Positions 1 to 7,179 of a DNA stretch of 64,000 nt are shown here, in pieces; the stretch's first letter is position 1; every line of letters begins with the position of its first letter. The stretch comes from an uncultured Dorea sp. (GTDB lineage Bacteria > Bacillota_A > Clostridia > Lachnospirales > Lachnospiraceae). A program made the translations under genes and the position numbers. The notes below the pieces were generated by a model. It saw nothing but the letters and a program-made list of their open reading frames with translations, searched no databases and was not told the DNA's origin. The stretch spans positions 33,333 to 97,332 of the forward strand of contig CAJTRM010000010.1 of assembly GCA_910578865.1 (NCBI GenBank), written 5' to 3'.

Positions 1-671
1 GGTTTTCTTTCCATGTATCCTGCTCATAATAGCGGGTGATAATGGTGGTAACGGTGTCAAGGTCGGTCTCTTTAAACTGCGGCGCGATGACGGAAGCGAT
101 TTCTTCCGGTTTGTGCTGCTGTACGTAATCCATGCCTTTTTGCAGGGCATTGGTGAATCCCTGAATTACCTCAGGATTTTTTTCCATAAAGCTCTTTTTT
201 GCAGAGAAGGCGGTATATGGAACATAGCCGCTGTCAGTGCCGAGGGAAGCTACTACGAAGCCCTTGCCTTCTTTCTCAAGGGTTGTGGCGCCCGGCTCAA
301 ATTCAACGGTGAAATCACCTTGGTTTTCGGCAAATGCGGCTGCAGTTGAGCCGAAGTCGATGCTTTGGTCAATGTTTACATCTTTGGCCGGGTCAATGCC
401 GTTTTGCCGTAAAATGTACTCAAATACCATTTCCGGCATACCACCTTTCCGCCCGCCAAGAACATTTTTTTCTTTTAGATCATCCCACTTAAAATCAGGC
501 ATTTCTTCCCGGGCTACCAGGAAATTTCCTGCCCGCTGGGTAAGCTGGGCGAAATTGACTACGTAGTCGTTGGCACCTTCATTATATGTGTAGATAGATG
601 CTTCTGATCCCATAAAACCGATATCGGCGCTGCCTGACAATACCGCCGTCATGGTCTTATCTGCACCAAAT
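1..671 (-). pseudogene. NMT1/SsuA-like ABC substrate-binding protein, C-terminal fragment (partial)
   Basis: Reading the minus strand leftward from about 671 gives one open frame to position 1. It starts FGADKTMTAVLSGSADIGFM and contains GGRKGGMPEMVFEYILRQNG and later VIQGFTNALQKGMDYVQ. This is typical of periplasmic-binding proteins of the NMT1/THI5/SsuA group, which deliver pyrimidine precursors, sulfonates or similar ligands to an ABC importer. The fragment has no start codon of its own, and its N-terminal part lies at 3137-3418 beyond an inserted element. The two halves share the codons for Phe-Gly-Ala at the junction and are in the same frame, so they are one split gene. The C-terminus leaves the window on the left, where permease and ATPase genes would be expected. 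The ligand cannot be told from sequence. Confidence 0.85.
661..671. repeat. left attachment-site core of the inserted element
   Basis: CTGCACCAAAT matches 3157-3167 at 10 of 11 positions; the mismatch is A665 versus C3161. The chromosome-derived side is to the left and the element lies to the right. The stop codon of the recombinase gene (684-686) lies within the inner arm TTAATACAA, so the 3' end of the integrase gene is part of the attachment site. Confidence 0.75.
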
Positions 672-683
672 GGAGACGGATAG

Positions 684-2093
684 TTAATACAAGACGGAAG
701 GTAAAAAATCTATGTAATGAACCGTGTAGTCTTCCTTCAGGTAAATCTCTTTTACGATGGAACGCCAGAAGGAGCGCCGGTTCTCCGGCGTGAGTTTAGC
801 ATACATGGAGCGGAAATCCGAACGGAGGGCGGTTTCCAGATCGGAGAAGTCACCTTCCGGCTCCGGCGGCGGCTCCCGGAGCTCTGTCAGGTCTTCTTCG
901 ATCCGGGCATATTCTTCATTATAATAGTTCCAGCCGATCCGGCCTTTCTGGAAGAGAAGATTGAGCCGATCCAGTTCTTTCTGAAGCTTTTCCGGAGGCT
1001 GTGACTTTTTGGTTTGCTGAATCTGTTTCCGGATCTCTGCGTAACGGATCTGATACTGGTTGTATTCGTTTTCCAGATGATCCAGTAAATATTTCTCGAT
1101 CAGATTCTGACTCATCCTGCGGCGGTTCCGGCACACGTGATCAATGGCGGCGCGGTTGCAGCGGTAATAGCAGTAGGTACGTTTCTCGCCGGTCCTGCGG
1201 TTGACAACAGAGGTGCAGCCGGTACCTGCAAGCTTCTGGCCGCAGACAGGACAGCGCATCAGGCCGGTAAACAGGTAGATCCTTCCGGAAGGAGTACGCT
1301 TGATGTTCTTTACGGAAAGGCTCTGGATCGTATTCCATTCTTCTTCTGTGACATAAGCGGGGCAGTAGGGGATGCTCCGGTAAGTACCTTTGTAGAATTC
1401 ACTTGTGGTCATAGTACGAAGCATACTATAGGAAAAATCCGGGTTATAGTGTGCCTGCATGTACTTCACTGTATCTGATTTGTTCTGGTGCTTCAGCAGA
1501 TGTCGGAAACATGCATTGGCTGCTTCTTCTGTCTCAGGATCCTTGATCATACGCTTTACGCCTTCGACCATTCCGGGCTTGTATCCGAACCCCATATTCG
1601 CCTCGCCGAAGATCAGTTTTCCCTGGCGGATGGACGACTCATTGACGAATTTGATCCTCTCGCTGGTGGTGTCCACTTCATTCTGACCGATGGAAAGGAC
1701 TACGTTCAGCTGAAGGCGGCCGTCCCGGGTCTCCATGTTGATGCCGGGCTCAGATACGGACATCCAGGACACTCCGTATTCGTCCAGAATATCCTGAACT
1801 TTGTAGAAATCCGACAGGTTGCGGAACCATCGATCCAGACGCCAGAAGAGGATCCTGTCAATCCTTCCGGCTTTCACATCTTCCAGCAGGGCATGGATGG
1901 CCCTGCGTTTTTTCAGCTCCTTACGAGCCGTTTTTCCCTCGTCGGCATACACACCGGCAACGGTCATATTCTGTTCTTTAGCATACTGCTCCAGGTATTC
2001 GCGCTGGGCTTCCAGGGATTTTCCGTGAACCATCTGCTCCGCCGTGGATACGCGGATGTAGAGGGCGCAGCGAAGGGGTTTATCTGCCATCAT
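684..2093 (-). CDS. large serine recombinase (site-specific integrase)
   Basis: The 469-aa protein has the large serine recombinase layout: an N-terminal resolvase domain (about 1-150) with YIRVST carrying the catalytic Ser16 and the arginine motif RLDRWFRN; a Recombinase domain (about 165-270); a zinc beta-ribbon beginning CPVCG with further cysteines near Tyr-Tyr-Arg-Cys; and a coiled-coil-like segment rich in Gln, Lys and Glu (about 335-410). Such enzymes integrate and excise DNA between attP and attB without host factors. The gene abuts the left end of the element, as integrases usually do. Two adjacent ATG codons (2091-2093 and 2088-2090) follow AGGAG at 5 and 8 nt, so the second is as likely as the first. 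It has no visible frameshift and looks functional. Confidence 0.93.
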   Translation of the reverse strand: MMADKPLRCALYIRVSTAEQMVHGKSLEAQREYLEQYAKEQNMTVAGVYADEGKTARKELKKRRAIHALLEDVKAGRIDRILFWRLDRWFRNLSDFYKVQDILDEYGVSWMSVSEPGINMETRDGRLQLNVVLSIGQNEVDTTSERIKFVNESSIRQGKLIFGEANMGFGYKPGMVEGVKRMIKDPETEEAANACFRHLLKHQNKSDTVKYMQAHYNPDFSYSMLRTMTTSEFYKGTYRSIPYCPAYVTEEEWNTIQSLSVKNIKRTPSGRIYLFTGLMRCPVCGQKLAGTGCTSVVNRRTGEKRTYCYYRCNRAAIDHVCRNRRRMSQNLIEKYLLDHLENEYNQYQIRYAEIRKQIQQTKKSQPPEKLQKELDRLNLLFQKGRIGWNYYNEEYARIEEDLTELREPPPEPEGDFSDLETALRSDFRSMYAKLTPENRRSFWRSIVKEIYLKEDYTVHYIDFLPSVLY

Positions 2094-2126
2094 ATCATCT
2101 CCTGCGTTATTATATGCAAAAAGTAT

Positions 2127-2147
2127 GCCCCTGAATCGTGCAGGGGC
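2127..2147. other. GC-rich hairpin between recombinase and the 59-aa ORF
   Basis: GCCCCTG (2127-2133) and CAGGGGC (2141-2147) form a perfect 7-bp stem with a 7-nt loop, 34 bp upstream of the recombinase start. On the plus strand it is followed by a short run of T. On the minus strand it is followed by ATACTTTTTGC. It could stop transcription running into the recombinase gene or act in its control; nothing distinguishes these. Confidence 0.4.
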
Positions 2148-2236
2148 AAATTTTTATCGTTCCCTTGAAAAAAGAGCGAACTGATTCGGAAACAAGTACA
2201 AACTGTGGCTCATACATATTAAAAGAGGTGGTACAT

Positions 2237-2416
2237 ATGGATCCAGGCAGGAAGCCGGACACGGAACAAGATATAAAACCCAATATTCAACCGGATATGA
2301 ATTTTATTATTCAACAGCTTATTTCACTATTGGCCGAGCAGGAGGGCGCGATAATTGAGGATTATAAGCTGGAGAGAATTATCCAGAGGGGAGACGAGAG
2401 GAAAGAACGACGGTGA
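2237..2416 (+). CDS. 59-aa hypothetical protein of the inserted element
   Basis: A short ORF opposite to the recombinase starts at ATG 2237 with AGAGGTGG seven nt upstream, a convincing ribosome binding site. A longer reading from 2138 lacks one. The peptide begins MDPGRKPDTEQD, has an amphipathic middle (FIIQQLISLLAEQEGAII) and ends in a basic tail (RGDERKERR). I do not recognise a family. Size, charge and position in a serine-recombinase element make a recombination directionality factor or a DNA-binding accessory protein possible, but this is inference. The gene runs toward the shared terminator at 2480-2502. Confidence 0.5.
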   Translation: MDPGRKPDTEQDIKPNIQPDMNFIIQQLISLLAEQEGAIIEDYKLERIIQRGDERKERR

Positions 2417-2479
2417 TTATGCCTGTATTGCAGAGAAGGCGAGAGGTTATAAGTCACAACGATATCGAAAATTTGCAAA

Positions 2480-2502
2480 ATAAAAGCCCTCTAAGAGAGC
2501 TT
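2480..2502. terminator. bidirectional terminator inside the element
   Basis: AAAAGCCCTC-TAA-GAGAGCTTTT is a near-perfect hairpin with A-rich and T-rich flanks on both sides, placed between the convergent 59-aa (plus) and 50-aa (minus) ORFs. Confidence 0.65.
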
Positions 2503-2523
2503 TTAATAGTGAGACTATGCAGT

Positions 2524-2676
2524 CTATTGCTCAGATGGTCTGTCCTTCTTTGGGTGTTTCTTATCCGGCGGCAGTGTATCCCGGCGGCACGAGGATTCGC
2601 GGTTCCCTTCGTAGGCATCCTTGGTTTGAGTATAATCAATAGGTTTTTCGGTTGTAAATGATGATTTTTCCTTCAT
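2524..2676 (-). CDS. 50-aa hypothetical small protein of the inserted element
   Basis: On the minus strand an ATG at 2674-2676 is preceded by GAAAGGAG about nine nt upstream and opens 50 codons ending in TAG, directly followed by an intrinsic terminator. The peptide starts MKEKSSFTTEKPIDYTQTKD and ends HPKKDRPSEQ. It is hydrophilic, rich in Lys, Asp, Pro and Ser, and has no membrane segment or signal peptide. No family is recognised. The strong ribosome binding site and the terminator at both the upstream (2751-2779) and downstream side suggest a separately expressed small gene, perhaps an element accessory factor. Confidence 0.55.
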   Translation of the reverse strand: MKEKSSFTTEKPIDYTQTKDAYEGNRESSCRRDTLPPDKKHPKKDRPSEQ

Positions 2677-2750
2677 GTGTACACACTCCTTTCTCAAATA
2701 GGATGTGTATCCGGGAACAAAATATGTATGCTGTCAATGTAAAATAATCA

Positions 2751-2779
2751 AAAAAATAGTCCCGGAGCCAAAGCTCCGA
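2751..2779 (-). terminator. terminator after the XRE regulator gene
   Basis: On the minus strand CGGAGC-TTTG-GCTCCG lies a few nt after the stop of the XRE gene and is followed by a T tract (plus-strand A run near 2750-2757). Confidence 0.8.
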
Positions 2780-2781
2780 GG

Positions 2782-2997
2782 CTATTCCCGCTTTTCGGGT
2801 TCGTTTCCAAGAAGATAATCTGTGGGAACATGAAGCGCTGCTGACAGGCTGAGTAAGATTTCCAGGCTGGGCTCCCTTTTATTCAATTCGTAGCCAGCAA
2901 TGGTAGCCCGGTCAACATGAAGGCGCTCGGCGAGATCTGCCTGCGTCATTTTGTATTCCTTCCTTAGCTCCTTGATCCTTTTTGCCAGGATTTCCAT
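2782..2997 (-). CDS. XRE-family helix-turn-helix regulator
   Basis: The 71-aa protein is a single Cro/C1-type HTH domain: MEILAKRIKELRKEYKMTQ, then ADLAERLHVDRATIAGYE (recognition region) and a closing PTDYLLG. The start at 2997 is chosen because AAAGGAG lies about nine nt upstream. A longer reading to 3045 adds a non-conserved extension without a ribosome binding site. It lies at the right end of the inserted element, and a plausible job is repression of the recombinase or of the small ORFs, as in other integrative elements. No operator could be assigned with confidence. Confidence 0.88.
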   Translation of the reverse strand: MEILAKRIKELRKEYKMTQADLAERLHVDRATIAGYELNKREPSLEILLSLSAALHVPTDYLLGNEPEKRE

Positions 2998-3136
2998 TTT
3001 ACTGCACTCCTTTTCATGTGTATTCTTAATACCCTTAGCGGACAACAGCTCAGTGTGTGACTTTATCCACCGAGGGTACAGCAGTCTGTATAAAATGCAT
3101 GAATGTGAAAAGTATGTTTTGAAAAGAATGTTATTT

Positions 3137-3418
3137 TTATCTTTGTATTAATTCACCTGCCCCAAATCCTGTCACAAGCTCAAGCTGGATGCCTTCTTCT
3201 TCAAAATATCCTTCCTCAATTGCTACATACATCGGTGCGTAAAAAATAGAATGTGCCACCTCATTTAATATCACCTTTGTAGATTCAGGAAGGGTTTCCT
3301 TTTCCGCACTTTCAGGTGCGGCAGCTGCCGGATCGGACTCCTTCTTTTGTGAGCATGCAAGCAGTGACACTGCGGTCACTGCTACGACGAGGCAGAGAGC
3401 TAATAATTTCTTTTTCAT
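3137..3418 (-). pseudogene. NMT1/SsuA-like ABC substrate-binding lipoprotein, N-terminal fragment
   Basis: The 93-codon fragment begins with a lipoprotein signal peptide (MKKKLLALCLVVAVTAVSLL) and lipobox Leu-Leu-Ala-Cys22. It continues into the first lobe of a binding protein (VILNEVAHSIFYAPMYVAIE, then GYFEEEGIQLELVTGFGA). After Phe-Gly-Ala the frame enters the inserted element, adds about five foreign codons and stops. The rest of the gene resumes at 671 in the same frame. AAGGAGGAATTTT precedes the ATG, and a promoter-like pair lies at 3450-3478, so a truncated and probably non-functional lipoprotein may still be made. If the element excises, a full-length protein would be restored. Confidence 0.88.
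3157..3167. repeat. right attachment-site core of the inserted element
   Basis: CTGCCCCAAAT is the partner of 661-671. The inner arm TTGTATTAA (3143-3151) is inverted relative to the arm at 684-692. The host gene frame is intact to the right of the core. Confidence 0.75.
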
Positions 3419-3449
3419 AAAATTCCTCCTTATAATTTGCTGACGCTAT

Positions 3450-3478
3450 AATATATTCAGGGAGGAATAATGTGTGAA
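3450..3478 (-). promoter_or_regulatory. probable promoter of the split substrate-binding gene
   Basis: On the minus strand TTCACA (3473-3478) and TATATT (3450-3455) are separated by 17 bp, and the ATG lies about 30 bp downstream of the -10. The match is moderate. Confidence 0.45.
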
Positions 3479-3490
3479 GGGTGTGGTATG

Positions 3491-4984
3491 TTAACCCTCT
3501 TCTCCGTGGAAGAATACGGAATTTTTTTCATATTTGGCTTCAAAGGTCGCCTGTATGGATAACTTTTTAAATTGTTTCATATCTACGGTTCCCACCATAA
3601 CGGAGGTATGTGCCTGGCATCCTTTCAGCTTGGGCAGCTGATCAAGTGCAAGCTGCGCAATGGGGTCAGATGCGGCGCTTACAGAAAGCGCGATCAGGAC
3701 TTCATCAGTATGAAGCCGCGGGTTGCGGCTTCCAAGATACTGAGTCTTCAGTTTCTGGATAGGTTCAATTGCTTCCGGTGAGATCACATGGACTTCATGG
3801 TCAATACCGGCCAGCTCTTTTAAGGCATTCAGCAGGAGCGCAGCGGAGGCGCCAAGAAGTTTGGAGGTCTTACCTGTGATAATGCGTCCGTCCTGGAGTT
3901 CGAGGGCAGCAGCAGGAGCGCCGGTTTTTTCGGCTCGCTTCATTGCAGCGTCCACCACCGGGCGGTCATGTACGGTAATGCCTGCCTGGTTCATCAGCAT
4001 TTCCAGTTTGTAGACCTCTTCATCCGAGCAGGCGCCCACCAGGAGCCGTCTTAAAGAATCGTAGTATCTGCGGATGATTTCCTGCCTGGAAGCTTCACGG
4101 CAGATTTCATCATCGCAGATGCAGTTTCCGGCCATATTGACCCCCATGTCGGTGGGGGATTTGTACGGGCTCTCACCGGAGATCCTCTCAAACATAGTGT
4201 TCAGGACAGGAAATATTTCCACATCCCGATTGTAGTTAACGGTGGTTTCTCCATATGCATCCAGGTGAAACGGATCAATCATATTTACATCGTTCAGGTC
4301 TGCGGTAGCGGCTTCGTATGCCAGATTTACCGGATGTTTTAATGGAATGTTCCAGATGGGGAAGGTCTCGAATTTGGCATAGCCTGCACAGATGCCTCTT
4401 TTGTGCTCATGATAGAGCTGAGAGAGACAGACAGCCATTTTTCCGCTTCCCGGGCCGGGTGCCGTGACAACGATCAGGGGCCTTGAAGTTTCTATATAAT
4501 CATTTTTTCCATAGCCCTCTTCACTGACAATATGTGAAATATTAGAAGGGTATCCTGAGATCAGATAATGCCGGTATACTTTTATACCCAGTTTTTTCAG
4601 GCGTTTTCGGAACAGGGAGGCGCTTTCCTGTCCGCTGTATTTGGTTATGACTACGCTTCCTACATATAAACCATGCTTTTTGAAAATAGACATCAGGCGC
4701 AGGACGTCCAGATCATAAGTAATGCCAAGGTCGCCGCGCATTTTGTTCTTTTCGATATCTTCGGCGCTGATGGTTATTACAATTTCCGCCTGGTCAGAAA
4801 GCTGCATCAGCATACGCATCTTGCTGTCAGGCTGAAAGCCCGGAAGTACGCGGGATGCGTGGTAATCGTCGAAAAGCTTTCCCCCGAATTCCAGGTAAAG
4901 TTTGTTGTCGAACTGGCCGATTCGTTCGATGATATGTGCGGATTGTGTCTGCAGGTATTTTTCGTTGTCAAATCCTATTTTCAT
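3491..4984 (-). CDS. DUF1846 domain-containing protein
   Basis: The 497-aa protein begins MKIGFDNEKYLQTQSAHIIE and matches, as I recall the family, the DUF1846 group found across Firmicutes, at full length. A loop APGPGSGKMA near residue 175 resembles a nucleotide-binding P-loop, and conserved-looking cysteines occur in CICDDEIC near 290. Biochemical function is not known to me. It is transcribed away from ftsH; a promoter-like pair lies at 5047-5076. GAGGG lies about nine nt before the ATG. There is no close operon partner: the split lipoprotein gene downstream has its own promoter-like signal. Confidence 0.85.
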   Translation of the reverse strand: MKIGFDNEKYLQTQSAHIIERIGQFDNKLYLEFGGKLFDDYHASRVLPGFQPDSKMRMLMQLSDQAEIVITISAEDIEKNKMRGDLGITYDLDVLRLMSIFKKHGLYVGSVVITKYSGQESASLFRKRLKKLGIKVYRHYLISGYPSNISHIVSEEGYGKNDYIETSRPLIVVTAPGPGSGKMAVCLSQLYHEHKRGICAGYAKFETFPIWNIPLKHPVNLAYEAATADLNDVNMIDPFHLDAYGETTVNYNRDVEIFPVLNTMFERISGESPYKSPTDMGVNMAGNCICDDEICREASRQEIIRRYYDSLRRLLVGACSDEEVYKLEMLMNQAGITVHDRPVVDAAMKRAEKTGAPAAALELQDGRIITGKTSKLLGASAALLLNALKELAGIDHEVHVISPEAIEPIQKLKTQYLGSRNPRLHTDEVLIALSVSAASDPIAQLALDQLPKLKGCQAHTSVMVGTVDMKQFKKLSIQATFEAKYEKNSVFFHGEEG

Positions 4985-5046
4985 GTTTCTTATCCCTCTT
5001 GTCCTTTAAAAATCTCTGTATTTCAGTATGAAATATTTCCCTGTCA

Positions 5047-5076
5047 AGTATACTACAATGTATAGGAAGTTTACAA
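5047..5076 (-). promoter_or_regulatory. promoter of the DUF1846 gene
   Basis: Minus strand TTGTAA (5071-5076), 18-bp spacer, TATACT (5047-5052), about 60 bp upstream of the ATG. Confidence 0.5.
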
Positions 5077-5095
5077 TCTTTTCATAATGTTTTTA

Positions 5096-5124
5096 TTGAT
5101 TTCTAAGTAGGCTGTCCGTATAAT
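5096..5124 (+). promoter_or_regulatory. promoter of ftsH
   Basis: TTGATT (5096-5101), 17-bp spacer, TATAAT (5119-5124), followed by AGGAGG and the ftsH ATG 26 bp downstream. It is back to back with the DUF1846 promoter. Confidence 0.75.
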
Positions 5125-5149
5125 GATAAGGTAATACAGGAGGAGAAAC

Positions 5150-7096
5150 ATGGACAACCAAAACAAAAATAATCAGAATCCCAAGAAGAACAGTAACAGA
5201 CAGGGATTTTCGTTTGTGATTTTCGTTACACTGATTACCGCACTTTTGGTGGCAGCCCTCTATCAGTTTGAGGGGAGAGGTGCGGCTTCAGAGATTACTT
5301 ATAATAAGTTCCTTGAATATGTAGACCGGGGAAGAGTTGATAAAGTAGAGATCCAGAGCGATAAGCTTGTCATTACCATGAAGAAGGAAAAAGGGTCAAA
5401 AACTGCCAAAGAATATTATACCGGGGTTGTAAGAGATGACTCTCTCCCGGACAGGCTGTACAAAGCCCATGTTGAATATACTCAGAAGATTCCGGATACC
5501 ACTTCTGCTGTTGTGATGCAGCTGCTGTTTACATTTCTGCCTGTGCTGTGTATTGTAGGGCTGCTTGTCTGGATGACCCGCCGGATGTCCAAGGGCGGCG
5601 GCATGATGGGAATCGGAAAGAGCAATGCCAAGATGTATGTGGAAAAGCAGACAGGAGTTACATTTAAGGATGTGGCAGGTCAGAATGAAGCCAAAGAGTC
5701 GCTGCAGGAGGTGGTGGATTTCCTGCATAATCCTGGAAAGTATACAAGCGTAGGAGCTAAACTTCCCAAGGGAGCGCTGCTTGTAGGGCCTCCCGGAACC
5801 GGTAAGACATTGCTTGCAAAAGCAGTGGCAGGTGAGGCAAATGTACCGTTTTTTTCTCTGAGCGGTTCGGCTTTTGTAGAAATGTATGTAGGTGTGGGGG
5901 CGTCAAGGGTCCGTGACCTGTTTAAGCAGGCACAGCAGATGGCGCCGTGTATTATCTTTATTGACGAGATTGATGCGATCGGAAAGAGCCGGGACAATCA
6001 GCTTGGAAGCAACGACGAGCGTGAACAGACGCTGAACCAGCTGCTGGCGGAGATGGATGGCTTTGAGAGCAATAAGGGACTGGTGCTGCTGGCGGCAACA
6101 AACAGGCCGGAGATCCTGGATCCTGCGCTTCTGCGCCCCGGTCGTTTTGACCGGAGGATTGTTGTAGAGAAACCGGATCTTAAGGGACGGGTAGACGTAC
6201 TGAAGGTACATTCCAAAGATGTACGTATGGATGAGACAGTGGATCTGGAGGCAATCGCCCTTGCAACTTCCGGCGCTGTAGGCTCTGACCTGGCTAATAT
6301 GATCAACGAGGCGGCGATCAATGCAGTCAAGCATGGAAGGCAGGCAGTATCACAGACGGACTTGTTTGAGGCGGTAGAAGTGGTCCTTGTGGGCAAGGAG
6401 AAAAAGGATCGTATTATGAGCCAGGAGGAACGGCGGATCGTGTCTTACCATGAGGTCGGCCATGCCCTTGTCAGCGCACTGCAGAAGGATTCTGAGCCGG
6501 TGCAGAAGATAACGATTGTTCCGCGTACGATGGGGGCTCTCGGATATGTCATGCAGACACCGGAGGAAGAAAAGTTTTTAAATACGAAAAAGGAACTGGA
6601 GGCAATGCTGGTGGGGATGCTTGCAGGCCGAGCAGCAGAAGAAATCGTGTTTGATACGGTGACGACAGGAGCTTCCAATGATATAGAAAAGGCGACAAAG
6701 ATTGCAAGAGCCATGATCACACAGTATGGTATGAGCGAAAAATTTGGCCTCATCGGCCTGGAATCTGTTCAGAATAAATATCTGGACGGAAGACCGGTAA
6801 GTAATTGCGGGCAGGAGACAGCTTCGGAGATTGACCAGGAAGTGATGGCAATGCTGAAGGGATCATATGAAGAGGCGAAAAAACTTCTTCTGGAGCATCG
6901 GGCATCCCTGGATAAGATTGCCGACTTCCTCATTCAGAAGGAAACGATCACCGGAAAAGAATTTATGGATATTTTCCATGAGGTTGAGGGGATTGAGCCC
7001 GGGGACGAGAAGGAAAAAACACAGGAGCGCATTACAATGATGCCGTCAGGGGAGGAAGATTCTAAAGTGCCTTCAGAGAAGGCAGAAGAAATGTAA
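5150..7096 (+). CDS. ftsH: ATP-dependent zinc metalloprotease FtsH
   Basis: Membrane-bound hexameric AAA+ protease that degrades misassembled membrane proteins and regulatory proteins. At 648 aa it has normal length. Two membrane segments (about 21-38 and 121-142) flank an extracytoplasmic domain. The AAA module has Walker A GPPGTGKT (213-220), Walker B IIFIDEID (268-275) and the second region of homology ending GRFDRR. The peptidase zinc site is HEVGH (434-438). The C-terminal tail is acidic and variable, as usual. It has its own promoter (5096-5124) and a terminator right behind it (7117-7155), so it is probably transcribed alone. Confidence 0.97.
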   Translation: MDNQNKNNQNPKKNSNRQGFSFVIFVTLITALLVAALYQFEGRGAASEITYNKFLEYVDRGRVDKVEIQSDKLVITMKKEKGSKTAKEYYTGVVRDDSLPDRLYKAHVEYTQKIPDTTSAVVMQLLFTFLPVLCIVGLLVWMTRRMSKGGGMMGIGKSNAKMYVEKQTGVTFKDVAGQNEAKESLQEVVDFLHNPGKYTSVGAKLPKGALLVGPPGTGKTLLAKAVAGEANVPFFSLSGSAFVEMYVGVGASRVRDLFKQAQQMAPCIIFIDEIDAIGKSRDNQLGSNDEREQTLNQLLAEMDGFESNKGLVLLAATNRPEILDPALLRPGRFDRRIVVEKPDLKGRVDVLKVHSKDVRMDETVDLEAIALATSGAVGSDLANMINEAAINAVKHGRQAVSQTDLFEAVEVVLVGKEKKDRIMSQEERRIVSYHEVGHALVSALQKDSEPVQKITIVPRTMGALGYVMQTPEEEKFLNTKKELEAMLVGMLAGRAAEEIVFDTVTTGASNDIEKATKIARAMITQYGMSEKFGLIGLESVQNKYLDGRPVSNCGQETASEIDQEVMAMLKGSYEEAKKLLLEHRASLDKIADFLIQKETITGKEFMDIFHEVEGIEPGDEKEKTQERITMMPSGEEDSKVPSEKAEEM

Positions 7097-7116
7097 TAAT
7101 ATAAGCAAGGATGAGT

Positions 7117-7155
7117 AAAAGATGAGAAATCCCACAGCGGATTTTTCATCTTTTT
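7117..7155 (+). terminator. terminator after ftsH
   Basis: AAGATGAGAAATCC-CACAGC-GGATTTTTCATCTT, a 14-bp stem with one G-T pair, followed by more T. It ends only 25 bp before uvrC. Confidence 0.8.
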
Positions 7156-7179
7156 CCGCAGGAGGGGGGAAATTATTTC

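Larger units (their letters stand above)
661..3167. mobile_element. about 2.5-kb serine-recombinase element inserted in a substrate-binding protein gene
   Basis: Two copies of an 11-bp sequence, CTGCACCAAAT (661-671) and CTGCCCCAAAT (3157-3167), bound a segment 2,496 bp from copy to copy that interrupts an otherwise continuous reading frame. Just inside them lie inverted arms TTAATACAA (684-692) and TTGTATTAA (3143-3151). If the ends are joined, the dyad centre of these arms falls inside the shared CCAAAT. This is the layout expected of a serine-integrase attP with a two-base crossover. Contents are a large serine recombinase, a 59-aa ORF, a 50-aa ORF and an XRE regulator. No transfer, replication or resistance genes are present, so it is either a minimal integrative element or a decayed one. 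Confidence 0.82.

Noticed and set aside
1488..2168. 226-codon plus-strand ORF opposite the recombinase
   Set aside because: It is fully antisense to an intact recombinase with all catalytic motifs, has no ribosome binding site and no protein-like domain.
2413..2661. 82-codon plus-strand ORF after the 59-aa gene
   Set aside because: It runs through a clear bidirectional terminator and is antisense to the 50-aa ORF with the better ribosome binding site.
5903..6396. Minus-strand ORFs opposite ftsH
   Set aside because: Antisense to the conserved AAA core, with no ribosome binding site.
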